Assembly: GCA_030428945.1 (NCBI GenBank)
Contig: JAUIEC010000013.1
Span: 99,125-163,124 of the forward strand
Length of the DNA: 64,000 nucleotides
From: Phycisphaerae bacterium
GTDB lineage: Bacteria > Planctomycetota > Phycisphaerae > UBA1845 > Fen-1342
Direction: 5' to 3'
Position 1 is the first letter of the stretch. Each line of letters starts with the position of its first letter. The notes below the pieces were generated by a model that was not told the DNA's origin, searched no databases, and worked only from the letters and a program-made list of their open reading frames with translations. Shown here piece after piece: positions 1 through 9,209 of the stretch. Both the position numbers and the translations under genes were made by a program.

Positions 1-1660
1 CGATGAAGTCGCCCGGATCATCGTCGACCGCGTCGGCATCGTCCTTGGCGTAGTAGTACTCGGCCCCGGCGGTGCCAAAGCCGCCGTCCGAGCGGAACGC
101 GGTGGCCACCTGCCCGAGGTAGAACTTCTGCTCGCCGCGGTACAGCCGCAGCGGGTTCATCAGGGTCGGCTCCTGGCTGGTCTGCTTGCGGGCCAGTTCG
201 TCCGAGTTGTTGATCGTCGTCGACTGGTGCCGCCGGTCGATCTGGTTCGGGTAGTCGGTGTCATCGGTCACGTCGCCGGCCAGGGCCCGGATCGCGGCGA
301 TGATCTCGCTGTTCATGAAGTCGACGTCGGTCAGGTTGATCCGCTCGCCGAGGCGCTGCCGCACCTCGAACAGCGTGTCGTTGCCCTGGCGACGGGTCGA
401 GTTGGCCAGACCGCTGCCGTTCTCGGCCAGGGCCGGGACCAGCGTTTCGGGGAAGCGGACGCTGCGCTGCCAGGTGTTGACCTGCTGGTCGCCCTGCATG
501 ATCGACAGGATCGCCGGGACGCCCGAAGTGCCGTCCTGCGAAATCGCGTTCGGCAGGAAGCCCCGGTTGCGCAGGTTCAGTTCGATCGCCGGCGCGTTGG
601 CCGCGATCTCGTCGAAGAACTCGTCCTGGCGGTTCACGCTCAGGTTCTGCAGACGGTTCGTGTCCAGCGGGTTGCGGAAGGCATCGAACAGGTCCATCAC
701 GAAGCCGCGATGCACCGGGTCGAAGTAGCTGCCGGCCGACGCGTCGTACTTCTCGGCCGCGTCGAGCGTGACCATCCCGCCGTGGGCGACGACGCGGAAG
801 GCGACGTCGACCGAGCGATTGTCGAGATACCGGCGGAAGGTCTCTTCCGTGGCGATCCGCGCGTTCTGCAGCGGATCGGGATTGAACGCGCCGGCCGTGT
901 TGTAGATCGCGTGCAGGCGGAACGTGTTCAGCGGAGCCGGCAGCACGCCGGCGGGCAGCACGCTCTCACGCGGGAGACGGACCGGGGCCCCGGCCAGGGC
1001 GTTGCCGATCTCGCCCAGCATGCCCGAGAACAGCAGGCTGGAATCCGGGATGCCGTCGCCGTCGGCGTCCATCCAGCCGATGCGGGCCGCTTCGATCAGG
1101 TCGTCATTGTTGAACGTCGCGTCGCCGTCGAACGGCAGTTCCGGCATCAGTTGCAGGATCGAGCGCGTCGGCGACCGATTCGGCTGCGGCTCAATCGCCG
1201 AGACGGCCGGGTAGACGAAGCGTTCCATCGTTTCGGCGCGACCCAGCCAGGCCGGTCCGAGGAACTCCCAGAACGGCATGCCGCCCGGTCCGGGCACGCC
1301 GATGGCCGGCGGGAAGGCGGGCATGACTCCGAAACGCAGGACCGGGTTCAGCGACGCCAGCCAGTGGGTCTTGCGGCCTTCACCCGCGATCGTCGCCCAG
1401 GCCGACCCCGGGCCGCCCATCAGGGCCCCGCTGCCGGCGTCTTCCATCGAACCAACCACCGCCCCGACAATCGCCTCGTTGACGCTGGTGACGACAATGT
1501 CCTTGTCGCTGCCCTTCTGCAGATCCTGAGCCGTCTGGTCGTCAAAGCGTGCGATCGCGAGGAAGCCCGTGACAATCACGAACAGCATCGCCAGCAGGCT
1601 GACCACCATCAGCAGGACCGTCCCGCGGCGATGGGTCTGGTGATTTGGCAGGTTACGCAT
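1..1660 (-). CDS. Large exported prepilin-like protein, C-terminus cut by window edge
   Basis: The reading frame runs from an ATG at 1660 down to the left edge without a stop, so at least 553 residues are visible and the C-terminus is missing. The N-terminus has a short basic stretch (HRRG), then one hydrophobic segment (about residues 15-36), like PilX/GspK-type proteins. The rest is soluble and polar, with Asp-rich stretches such as DADGDG that could bind calcium. It is the last visible gene of the secretion/pilus operon, 244 bp after the preceding pseudopilin gene. GspK-like tip pseudopilin or PilX-like minor pilin is an inference from position and N-terminal shape; I see no diagnostic motif in the body. 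Confidence 0.7.
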   Translation of the reverse strand, partial: MRNLPNHQTHRRGTVLLMVVSLLAMLFVIVTGFLAIARFDDQTAQDLQKGSDKDIVVTSVNEAIVGAVVGSMEDAGSGALMGGPGSAWATIAGEGRKTHWLASLNPVLRFGVMPAFPPAIGVPGPGGMPFWEFLGPAWLGRAETMERFVYPAVSAIEPQPNRSPTRSILQLMPELPFDGDATFNNDDLIEAARIGWMDADGDGIPDSSLLFSGMLGEIGNALAGAPVRLPRESVLPAGVLPAPLNTFRLHAIYNTAGAFNPDPLQNARIATEETFRRYLDNRSVDVAFRVVAHGGMVTLDAAEKYDASAGSYFDPVHRGFVMDLFDAFRNPLDTNRLQNLSVNRQDEFFDEIAANAPAIELNLRNRGFLPNAISQDGTSGVPAILSIMQGDQQVNTWQRSVRFPETLVPALAENGSGLANSTRRQGNDTLFEVRQRLGERINLTDVDFMNSEIIAAIRALAGDVTDDTDYPNQIDRRHQSTTINNSDELARKQTSQEPTLMNPLRLYRGEQKFYLGQVATAFRSDGGFGTAGAEYYYAKDDADAVDDDPGDFI

Positions 1661-1904
1661 ATCGAGATCCACCCAGTTTCGCAAAAAGAAGCCTCGGCCG
1701 TTCTGCGGCCACCAGTATTGTGGCGCGGGAGTCAACCTCCCCATGCGTCCCAGAAGGGCTAAGTTGTTTCACTTGCTGATCTTACGAAGATCTGAGCCAG
1801 CCAGAACCCGGCCGGGCCCCCCACCACGTTCGGGGGATCAGCCGATATTCTAACGGCCAAACGCCGGGGCTGACAGCGGTTTTCGGACCGGAAACGGGGT
1901 CCGA

Positions 1905-3356
1905 TCAGTCGAAGCGATGCACCAGCGACCGCTCCACCGGGGTCGCCAGGACCCCGTCCGGGTCCAGCACCCGCACCGTGATCCGGATCGCGTACGGCCA
2001 GGTCCGGACGTTGCGGTTCTCGGCGATGTCGGCGTAGCCGGCCCCGCCGGGGGGCACGACCTGCCCGAAGGTGCTCAACCGCTGCCCGCCGATCGGCACC
2101 AGCCCGTTGAGGCCCGCGACCGTCGTCGACTGGGCGATGATCGCCGCCCGGTTCTCGGCCGTGTCCGGGACGAAGACGTAGGTGTCGTCCGGCCGGACCT
2201 CGACCCAGCGAGGCTGATCGTCGCGCCAGGCGGCCACCGGGTGGTCGGCGGCGTTGCGGGGATCCTCGGGCAGCAGGAACTCGACCTGGAACCAGACGCA
2301 GCCCGGCAGGCCGTGGACGGCCAGGTTGCCGGACATCGCCGGCGGCGGACTGTTGAAGACGGTCGCGACGTGGCGGTTGTTGTTCTGGCCGCTGGCCTGG
2401 TAGAGCATCTGCCAGACGAGGTTCTCGCGGACCGGGCTCCAGCCGGTTCCGCTGGGGAACAGGTACGGGCTGGCGGTCGGGGCCGGGAACGCGGGCGGTC
2501 CGGCCTCGTTCCCGCCGGCGATGTAGACATCGAGCAGTCCGTCGAGCGACCACGAGGCGGTATCGCCGGCGGTCAGCGCGGTCGGCTCGGCCCGACGGAA
2601 CTCGAGCGGTCCGCTGCCGGCCGGGAACGTCGGCGCGATGCCGGCCACGTTGAGGGTCGTCACCGAGCGGTTGCGGATCAGGGTGGCGCGACGCGCGAGA
2701 TGCCACTGGGTCAGCGGCAGATCGCTGAGTTGGTCGCGGCCGCCGGGCGGGTTGATCGGGTGGATCTCGTTGCCGGTCGCCGGCCAGGTGATTCCGTCGG
2801 GGACATCGATGGCGGCGTGCCCGTAGACGACCAGGTTCGGCGCGGAGCGGGCCCCGTTCTGAATCGCCTGCTGGAAGCGCTGTTCGGGTCCCGAGCCGCT
2901 CACGTCGTTGATCGCGGGCGACTTGCTCTGCAGGGCCCGGTTCGTCAGGAACGCGAGGATGTCGGTCCGCGGGTCGGAGTACTGGTCGGTCGAGGGATCG
3001 ACGCTGGTCGAGAAGACCGGATCGAAGCCGCGCGGCACGTCGGCCGGATCGCCGACCAGGAAGCGTTCGAACTGCTCGGCGTCACGCTTCTCCTCGGAAC
3101 GGGCGGCCGCCTGGGTCGCCCCGCTGAGGATCAGGATGCTCTCGGCCGGGTTGATCCCGTTGAGGTCCTGCTCGAGCGTGTAGAGGAAGTCACGGACGCG
3201 CCGCTGCACGTCGGAGATCGCGACGGCCGAGCGGGCGGTCTGGGCGGTCAGGGCGAAGATGTTCGAGACGACCAGGAGCGCCACGACCAGTACGGCCAGC
3301 GAGACGAGCATCTCGAGCAGCGAGAATCCGCGACGATGGGGTCCGCCGGATCGCAT
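1905..3356 (-). CDS. Prepilin-like protein, GspJ/PilW type (483 aa)
   Basis: It begins MRSGGPHRRGFSLLEMLVSL, a class III prepilin signal: basic leader, G/F cleavage site, Glu at mature position 5, then a hydrophobic helix of about 20 residues. The ATG at 3356 lies 2 bp past the stop of the upstream gene, so the two are probably translationally coupled; a longer upstream frame only runs through that gene. At 483 residues it is about twice the size of classical GspJ, as is common in planctomycete pilin-like proteins. The body contains many Pro/Gly-rich loops and no motif I recognise. GspJ versus PilW cannot be decided from sequence alone. Confidence 0.8.
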   Translation of the reverse strand: MRSGGPHRRGFSLLEMLVSLAVLVVALLVVSNIFALTAQTARSAVAISDVQRRVRDFLYTLEQDLNGINPAESILILSGATQAAARSEEKRDAEQFERFLVGDPADVPRGFDPVFSTSVDPSTDQYSDPRTDILAFLTNRALQSKSPAINDVSGSGPEQRFQQAIQNGARSAPNLVVYGHAAIDVPDGITWPATGNEIHPINPPGGRDQLSDLPLTQWHLARRATLIRNRSVTTLNVAGIAPTFPAGSGPLEFRRAEPTALTAGDTASWSLDGLLDVYIAGGNEAGPPAFPAPTASPYLFPSGTGWSPVRENLVWQMLYQASGQNNNRHVATVFNSPPPAMSGNLAVHGLPGCVWFQVEFLLPEDPRNAADHPVAAWRDDQPRWVEVRPDDTYVFVPDTAENRAAIIAQSTTVAGLNGLVPIGGQRLSTFGQVVPPGGAGYADIAENRNVRTWPYAIRITVRVLDPDGVLATPVERSLVHRFD

Positions 3357-3358
3357 GA

Positions 3359-5038
3359 CTAACGCACCTCCGGAAGACGGATCAGGCGACGGGCGACCTT
3401 CAGGATCGGCGAGCGGCGCTCGAACAGCGGCGTGCCGTCCTGCAGACGGTCTTCGAACGACGGCGGAATCACCCAGAAGGGGAACTCGCCGTTGGTGTCG
3501 AGGATCACGCGCGGGGTCACGCCGCCGATGCTGACGCCGGCCGCGGCACCCGACAGCCACGGATAGAAGCCGTTGTTCTCGACCAGCACGACCGTGTCGC
3601 TCGGACGATCGACGACGCGGTAGATCGGCAGTTCATCCGGAGCGCTCGGCACGAAGCCGGCCCAGTCGGCCTGGTTGCCCAGCAGCGCGGTCGGACGATA
3701 GTCGTTGCGGGCCGGGATCAGGATGCTGCCGACCGGCAGGATGTCGCCCAGTCGCGGCGAGCAGCGGAATTCGAGCGTCGGGCGATCGGCGATGCCGAAG
3801 CTGAGCGAGCGATCCTCGCCCCCGTTGGTCAGCAGGTACGGCGGTCCCGCCCCGGGCGAGGCCGGCAGGTTCGGCAGTCCGTCGAAGGTCACCAGCCAGG
3901 GCATCGGGGCCAGGCGGTCTTCGCCGATCTGCAGCAGCGGCGAGTCGCCGAGGCCGTTGTCGCCCGGCTCAGCGGCCCGGGGAGCCGCGAAGCGATTGCT
4001 GCCGCCGAACGTCAGGTCCTGGTGCGCGAAGAAGTGGTTCTCCGACGGGCGCCGCGTGACGACGACGATGATCTCGTACAGCAGCGGATCCGCGGCCCGT
4101 TCCAGCGTGTCGCCGATGGCCGGCGGCACCGGATAGAGCGGCGCCGGATCGGAGCCATCGGACGCGACCGAGCCGAAGACGTTCGCCGGACCGGTGCCCG
4201 GGGTGTACTGGTACTTGTTGTACTCCACCCGGCGATAGAAGGCCGTCCACGAGATCCGCCGGTCGAACAGCTTCAGCAGATCCTCGGGGGCCACGCCCGC
4301 CGCACCGGCCGGGTCGGTCACGCCCGGAAGCGCGTTGTCGGGCTCGGTGTACTGCGGGTAGATCCCGTTGCGGAAACCGGCCAGGTTCAGCGGCTGGTAA
4401 TCCTCGGGATAGATCCGATTGACCGAGGTCGGCATCGGGAAGAACCGCGCCGTGGCCGGCAGTGCCGGGTTGCTCGCCAGCGACAGCCCGAACCCCGGCG
4501 ACAGATCGGCTTCAAGCAGATCGAAGCCACCACCCGGCGGCGTCATCAGGAACGGCAGCGCCAGGTTCTGGTCGAGGTAGTTGCGAATCACGTCCTCGGC
4601 CCGGTCGATCACGTGGTGCCCGATCCGCGAGGTGCCGGCCGCGGCCGCGTTGCGACCCTGAATGTTGCGCATCACGAGCGGGCGGACCTTGATGATCGGC
4701 TCGTAGTTGTCGATCGCTTCGAGATCGGTGTTTCCGTCGACATCGAACCGCGGGCGAAAGACCGAACTGGCCGGGCCGTAGGTTCCGACCGGGTAGCCGA
4801 GTCGCAGCGCGGTCGGATCATGGGCGGTCGAGGTCCGCAGCGCGATCTCGAGCGTGTCGAGGGCCTGCCGGGCGGCGGCTTCCGCCTCGGCCCGTTCGAC
4901 GTTGCGGCGCGAGTAGTCGATCCCGACCGGCAGCGCGGCCGCAATGAACAGCAGCCCCAGGCCGAGGATCACGATCGCGATCATCAGTTCGGCCAGGCTG
5001 AAGCCGGTGCGGCGGATGTTGCGGGTGCGTGCTGCCAT
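3359..5038 (-). CDS. Prepilin-like protein, GspI/PilV type (559 aa)
   Basis: The N-terminus reads basic leader, then GFSLAELMIAIVILGLGLLF, a prepilin peptidase site with the Glu5 equivalent, followed by the signature of PilV/GspI minor pilins. The protein is unusually long (559 residues), so most of it must be a large globular head. The start codon overlaps the stop of the upstream pseudopilin in a TAATG arrangement, which supports the start and coupled translation. The fourth of six complete prepilin-like genes in transcription order after the ATPase and membrane platform. Its position suggests a tip-complex component; the function of the head is unknown. Confidence 0.82.
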   Translation of the reverse strand: MAARTRNIRRTGFSLAELMIAIVILGLGLLFIAAALPVGIDYSRRNVERAEAEAAARQALDTLEIALRTSTAHDPTALRLGYPVGTYGPASSVFRPRFDVDGNTDLEAIDNYEPIIKVRPLVMRNIQGRNAAAAGTSRIGHHVIDRAEDVIRNYLDQNLALPFLMTPPGGGFDLLEADLSPGFGLSLASNPALPATARFFPMPTSVNRIYPEDYQPLNLAGFRNGIYPQYTEPDNALPGVTDPAGAAGVAPEDLLKLFDRRISWTAFYRRVEYNKYQYTPGTGPANVFGSVASDGSDPAPLYPVPPAIGDTLERAADPLLYEIIVVVTRRPSENHFFAHQDLTFGGSNRFAAPRAAEPGDNGLGDSPLLQIGEDRLAPMPWLVTFDGLPNLPASPGAGPPYLLTNGGEDRSLSFGIADRPTLEFRCSPRLGDILPVGSILIPARNDYRPTALLGNQADWAGFVPSAPDELPIYRVVDRPSDTVVLVENNGFYPWLSGAAAGVSIGGVTPRVILDTNGEFPFWVIPPSFEDRLQDGTPLFERRSPILKVARRLIRLPEVR

Positions 5039-5946
5039 TACTTCTGCTTCGCCTCGCTGACGGGGATCAGGGAACCGCCGTTGCGATCCACGTGGAAGAC
5101 TTCGCCTTCCTGCTGCAGGAACGCCTGCCGGTCGGCGGCGCTGCTGCCCTGGTGGCGTTCGATGAAGACTTCGCGTTCGTACATCACCAGCCCGGTGAAG
5201 TTGAAGCGCCGATACGGCCGGCGCGGCGTCTGCAGGGTTCCGTCGGGGCGGATCTCCCAGGCCGAGCGGGCCAGGCTGCGCGGGTCGTAACCGTCGATCT
5301 GCCAGGGCGTGCGGCGCTGTCCGCCGACCGTCGACCAGCGGGCCGCCTGCACGCCGGTTTCCGGCTCGAAGACGATCAGGAAGTCGTCGGCGTCGAAGTG
5401 GTTCTCGTTCGCGGCGTCGGCGTCGGTGTCGAAGTCACCCGGGTCGGTGCCGTCGTCGTCGCCCAGGATCCGCCGGCCGAAGAAGCCGCTGTTGTCGACC
5501 GGGTCGTGCAGCAGGGCCTCGGCCGGGGCGACCCACAGGTCGCCGGGCAGGGTCTGCGGCGGGACGTTGTTGACCATCTCGAACCGCTGGTTGAACTCGG
5601 TGCTGCCGAGCAGCGGGTCGTTGGCGGTGAAGCGGAACTGGTAGATCGCGACGGCCTGCGGGCCGCGGATGGCGTTGACGCCCTCGCTGGCCTCTTCCCA
5701 GGCGGCGGGCACGAAGCGGACGGCGGTCGGCGCCCGACTGGAGATCGCCAGCACCTGGGCCCGCTGCAGGGCGGCGCTGATGATCGAGCGGGCCCGCGTG
5801 CGGTCGGCCTGGCGGCTCATCTGGTTGAACGCGGGCAGTCCGACCGTCAGCAGCAGGACGATGATGCCGAGGACGACCAGCAGTTCGACGGAGGTGAATC
5901 CGCCCTGGCCGGTGTTCGTTCGGGTTTTCGTCGCTGACTGGATCAT
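5038..5946 (-). CDS. Prepilin-like protein, GspH/FimT type (302 aa)
   Basis: Residues 15-35 (GGFTSVELLVVLGIIVLLLT) form a prepilin cleavage and helix motif with Glu5, followed by residues resembling GspH/FimT (RTRARSIISAALQRAQVLAI). An AAGGA Shine-Dalgarno lies 4 bp before the ATG at 5946. The downstream gene overlaps the stop by one base (TAATG). The head includes an Asp-rich loop near residues 150-190. Assignment to GspH is by N-terminal resemblance and operon context, not by a conserved active site. Confidence 0.8.
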   Translation of the reverse strand: MIQSATKTRTNTGQGGFTSVELLVVLGIIVLLLTVGLPAFNQMSRQADRTRARSIISAALQRAQVLAISSRAPTAVRFVPAAWEEASEGVNAIRGPQAVAIYQFRFTANDPLLGSTEFNQRFEMVNNVPPQTLPGDLWVAPAEALLHDPVDNSGFFGRRILGDDDGTDPGDFDTDADAANENHFDADDFLIVFEPETGVQAARWSTVGGQRRTPWQIDGYDPRSLARSAWEIRPDGTLQTPRRPYRRFNFTGLVMYEREVFIERHQGSSAADRQAFLQQEGEVFHVDRNGGSLIPVSEAKQK

Positions 5947-5988
5947 GGCGTCCTTATTGTTGCGGTGCCCACTTGTCCGCGGGCCGGC

Positions 5989-7053
5989 TTAGCGCGGGTC
6001 CTCGGAAGGCAGATAGCCGTAATCCCCGCGGGGCGCGTCGGTAAAGTTCTGGCGGGTCGCCTCGCCCATGGCGGCCACCCGGACCCAGCCGGACACCAAC
6101 TGCCCGCTGACCGCGCTCAGGGTCCCGTCGTTGGCGTTGACGGCCGTCTCGGGCAGGAACGGTCGCGGCAGGGGCGAACTGAGGATCCAGTTGTCGGCCT
6201 TGTTGTAGGTGTTGTCCTGCAGCCCGGAGGCCTTCCAGACGTCGTACGTATCGCGGTCGAGGCCGAACGAGCGGATCGCGGGGCGTCGGTCGCGGACCAT
6301 GTAGCGGGCGGCGTAGACGCCGTCGGGGCCGCGGTCGTAGGTCCATTCGAGCTTGACATACTGGAAGTAGTCGAGCGGGACGCCCCAGGCGTCGTGAACG
6401 CCGAGCAGGTCGACCCAGCCCGAATCGGGCGTCCCGGGATCGTCCTGGGTGCCGGTCGGGTTGATCAGGTCGGGTCGTTCCGGATCCGGGTTGATCGGCT
6501 TGCTGGCCCAGTTGGGCAGCCCGGTCAGGGCCCCGGGCGCGAACGCCGTCAGGTAGGCGACCAGGGCGCGGTTGTCGTCGTGCCCGTCGCCCTCGTTGGC
6601 CTGCTTGCCGCCGCGGTCATCGCCGAGACGGACCCAGTGACGTTTGCGGCCCTGCTCTTCGCCGAGGTCGGCGTGCAGGCGGTCGGACAGGCGATTGGTC
6701 GCGTTCAGGTCGCGGGCGTAGGGCTGCACGACCTGGGCCACGGTGCCGGGCGTGGCGCCGAACGGCAGTTCGGTCCAGTCGGCAAGCTGGTACGGCGGAT
6801 ACGGGCCGAAGGTCTCACTCCGCGGACGATCGTAGGTCAGCCGCAGCGGGTTCTCCTCGCGGAAGATCTCGAGGGCGAACTCGACGTTGGCGATCACCTG
6901 GCGGGTGTTCTTGGCCCGGGCGGCGTAGATCGCGGTCGAACCGGCGACGGTCAGGCTGGCGAGCAGCAGGCCGACGACGCCGACGACCACGAGCAGTTCA
7001 ATCAGCGAGAAGCCGCGTCGGTGCGAGACGGAATGTGCCTGTCGGTCGGGCAT
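5989..7053 (-). CDS. Prepilin-like protein, GspG-like (354 aa)
   Basis: The leader HRRGFSLIELLVVVGVVGLL is a textbook class III prepilin signal, with Phe at the mature N-terminus and Glu5. The following segment (ARAKNTRQVIANVEFALEIF) looks like the GspG region that follows the helix. It starts 7 bp after the stop of the upstream pilin-like gene and lies 42 bp before the next one, so it is within the operon. The head contains an insert with basic and Gly/Asp-rich residues near positions 120-150. GspG-like is inferred from the helix; the C-terminal calcium site of true GspG is not evident. Confidence 0.78.
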   Translation of the reverse strand: MPDRQAHSVSHRRGFSLIELLVVVGVVGLLLASLTVAGSTAIYAARAKNTRQVIANVEFALEIFREENPLRLTYDRPRSETFGPYPPYQLADWTELPFGATPGTVAQVVQPYARDLNATNRLSDRLHADLGEEQGRKRHWVRLGDDRGGKQANEGDGHDDNRALVAYLTAFAPGALTGLPNWASKPINPDPERPDLINPTGTQDDPGTPDSGWVDLLGVHDAWGVPLDYFQYVKLEWTYDRGPDGVYAARYMVRDRRPAIRSFGLDRDTYDVWKASGLQDNTYNKADNWILSSPLPRPFLPETAVNANDGTLSAVSGQLVSGWVRVAAMGEATRQNFTDAPRGDYGYLPSEDPR

Positions 7054-7060
7054 GCGTTGC

Positions 7061-8140
7061 TCAGCCCCCTCCGTTGATCTTGATGTTGCCGATGTCGTCG
7101 GTCGTTCCGAAGATGCCGTCCGGTCCGGCGCTCAGCAGGATGAAGGTGTCCTTGTTCTGCGGCGTCGGGCGGGCCTGGACGTTGGTGTCCTGGATCGCGC
7201 GGGCGAACTGCAGCTGCTCGTCATCCGTGCCGGCCAGTTCGGTCGCCACGTTCACGTTGCCGCCACCGGTCATCAGGCCGATGAACCGCGACTGGTCGAA
7301 CTGCATGTCGTGCGGTTCGAGATTGCTGGCCGGGTTGCGGTTGCGGGTCATCCAGACGGCCTTGTTGCCGATCAGCAGCGGGCGGTTGTCCTCGTAGTGA
7401 TAGATGCCGCGTTCGCGGACATTGCCGAGGTCGCTGGGGGTTTCGTCGGCCATTTCGAGCCCGGCCGGGTCGGCCCGCCAGTAGAGGACCGGTCCGTCGA
7501 AGGCGTCGAGGAACATCGGGTAGTGCCGCTGGGGCTGATCCTGGGCGGACTGTCCCATCGCGGTGCGGATCTGGGTCTCGATCGGCACGGCGTAGCTGCT
7601 GGTTTCGGCGTCCCAGGGCGTCAGGCTGACGCGGCTGAGGTCGACCAGCGGCGCGGTCCGCGGGAAGGCCGGCTGCCGGGTGTTGCCTTCATAGCTGTGA
7701 ATGCCGCCCGGACGCGGGCGCGGGCGCGAGTCGGAGTCCTCGCCCCAGTAGGCCGAACCGCTGCGGGTCGGCTTGAACCCGGGCGGGCCGAGCAGGTCGG
7801 CGCCGGCGAGCGCCCAGACCAGCAGTCCGGCGCCGGACTGGCGGATCTCGTCGCCGCTGTAGTGCCCGTTGAGCTGGGCATAGGGGTTGGCGACCCGGTA
7901 GGTCAACCGGTCGGACTGCTTGACGTCCGAGGCCGACGGGGCGTACTTGCCGCCGATCCGCTGGTCGGCCCGGAACTGCTCGAGCCCGGTCGCCAGGGCC
8001 GAGATGGTCGACGTGGTCGTCGTCACCCGGGCCTGCCGGCGGACGCCGTTGACGGCCGGCACCAGCACGGCAATCAGCAGTGCCAGGATGCCGATCACGG
8101 TCAGAAGTTCGATCAGCGTGAAGCCGCGTTTCGGTTGCAT
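7061..8140 (-). CDS. Prepilin-like protein, GspG-like (359 aa)
   Basis: The start at 8140 gives MQPKRGFTLIELLTVIGILA, a short basic leader with an ideal prepilin cleavage site; a longer upstream frame is possible but would bury this signal inside the protein. An ATTS-rich segment and alternating Thr/Ser follow the helix. The C-terminus (FILLSAGPDGIFGTTDDIGN) is an LSAGPDGxxGTxDD signature that recurs in the next gene upstream; it resembles the Asp-rich calcium-binding C-terminus of GspG pseudopilins. This gene and its neighbour at 8175 look like duplicated major pseudopilins. Confidence 0.83.
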   Translation of the reverse strand: MQPKRGFTLIELLTVIGILALLIAVLVPAVNGVRRQARVTTTTSTISALATGLEQFRADQRIGGKYAPSASDVKQSDRLTYRVANPYAQLNGHYSGDEIRQSGAGLLVWALAGADLLGPPGFKPTRSGSAYWGEDSDSRPRPRPGGIHSYEGNTRQPAFPRTAPLVDLSRVSLTPWDAETSSYAVPIETQIRTAMGQSAQDQPQRHYPMFLDAFDGPVLYWRADPAGLEMADETPSDLGNVRERGIYHYEDNRPLLIGNKAVWMTRNRNPASNLEPHDMQFDQSRFIGLMTGGGNVNVATELAGTDDEQLQFARAIQDTNVQARPTPQNKDTFILLSAGPDGIFGTTDDIGNIKINGGG

Positions 8141-8174
8141 CAGATACTCTCCCGTCGGGCCTTTTGGAGTCCCG

Positions 8175-9194
8175 CTAGTTCTTCCGCGTGAAGTTGACCA
8201 CGTCGTCGTTGGTCCCGTAGCGGCCATCCTTTCCGGCCGAGATCAGCAGGAACGAGTCGGCGTTGTACGGCCAGATGCGGCCGTCGTTGCCGCGCTTGGT
8301 CTGTTCGAAGAGTCCGCGGTCGGTGACCCAGCCTTCGAAGGTTTCGGGTTCGGGCAGGGTGGCGTCGGTCGGCCGGTAGCTGAACGTTCCGAGGACGTGA
8401 TCGCCGCCGGTCTGGGCGTCGAACTGCATCGGATCGAACGAGGTCGTGCGGAAGCCGTCGCTGCCGTCGGTGCCGGTGAAGCCGCCGTTGTCGGTCTGGT
8501 CGTAGCGTCCGATCGTGAACTGCTGGTTCCCGGGGCTGCCGGTGGTGAACGGCGCGTCGGTGCCGGGGTTGGCGGCGTAGTAGAGGATCGGGCGGTTCCA
8601 GGCGTCGAGGTAGACCGGGATGTCACCGGTGCCGAAGTTCCGCCGCCCGGCGGGCGGGACGATGATGCTGCTGTCGAACTGCTGGATCTGGCTCTGTTCG
8701 ATCATGCGGTTGACGGTCGAGGCGACCTTGCCCTGCGAGGCGTCGACGTAGGGTCCGCCGCGGGTGTAGCTCTTGTCGGGCTCGAGCGAGTACCACTCGT
8801 TCCAGTCGTCGGCGTCGATGACCTGCTGGTCGGGGTTGACGGCGTCGTTGGCGAGCACCGGGTTGACCCAGCCGCGCAGGTCGGCGCCGGAAAGCTGCAG
8901 GGCGATCCACTGGGCCCCGAAGAGCGGGTTGCTGTTGGCGCTCTCGAACTGCGAGACGGCGTGGAACGGGCTGTTGCCGCGCGACTTGGGGTAGGCCCCG
9001 TATTCGCCGTTGAACAGCTCGGCCCCCTTGCTGATCGCATCGATGCGGGCCCGGGTGGTCGCCTTCTTGGCGGCGGTCCGGGCGGCCGAGATCGACGGAA
9101 CGAGCACGGCAATCAGCAGCGAGATGATCGCGATGACGGCCAGCAGCTCGACCAGGGTGAATCCGGTGCGGCGGGGGCTCTTGTTCATGACCAT
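8175..9194 (-). CDS. Prepilin-like protein, GspG-like (about 339 aa)
   Basis: The N-terminus contains RRTGFTLVELLAVIAIISLL, a class III prepilin signal. Three candidate starts lie close together: TTG at 9203, ATG at 9194 and ATG at 9188. The ATG at 9194 has AAGGAAG about 10 bp upstream, and 9188 has GAGGA 8 bp upstream, so either could be used; the mature protein would be the same. The C-terminus carries LISAGKDGRYGTNDD, matching the LSAGPDG...GTTDD end of the adjacent pilin-like protein. It directly follows the gspF-like gene, the usual position of a major pseudopilin. Confidence 0.83.
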   Translation of the reverse strand: MVMNKSPRRTGFTLVELLAVIAIISLLIAVLVPSISAARTAAKKATTRARIDAISKGAELFNGEYGAYPKSRGNSPFHAVSQFESANSNPLFGAQWIALQLSGADLRGWVNPVLANDAVNPDQQVIDADDWNEWYSLEPDKSYTRGGPYVDASQGKVASTVNRMIEQSQIQQFDSSIIVPPAGRRNFGTGDIPVYLDAWNRPILYYAANPGTDAPFTTGSPGNQQFTIGRYDQTDNGGFTGTDGSDGFRTTSFDPMQFDAQTGGDHVLGTFSYRPTDATLPEPETFEGWVTDRGLFEQTKRGNDGRIWPYNADSFLLISAGKDGRYGTNDDVVNFTRKN

Positions 9195-9209
9195 GTTCCT
9201 CAAACTTCC

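Noticed and set aside
227..1762. Long plus-strand open frame
   Set aside because: It lies opposite the exported pilin-like gene, has a low-complexity Arg/Val/Asp/Gln composition and no ribosome-binding site.
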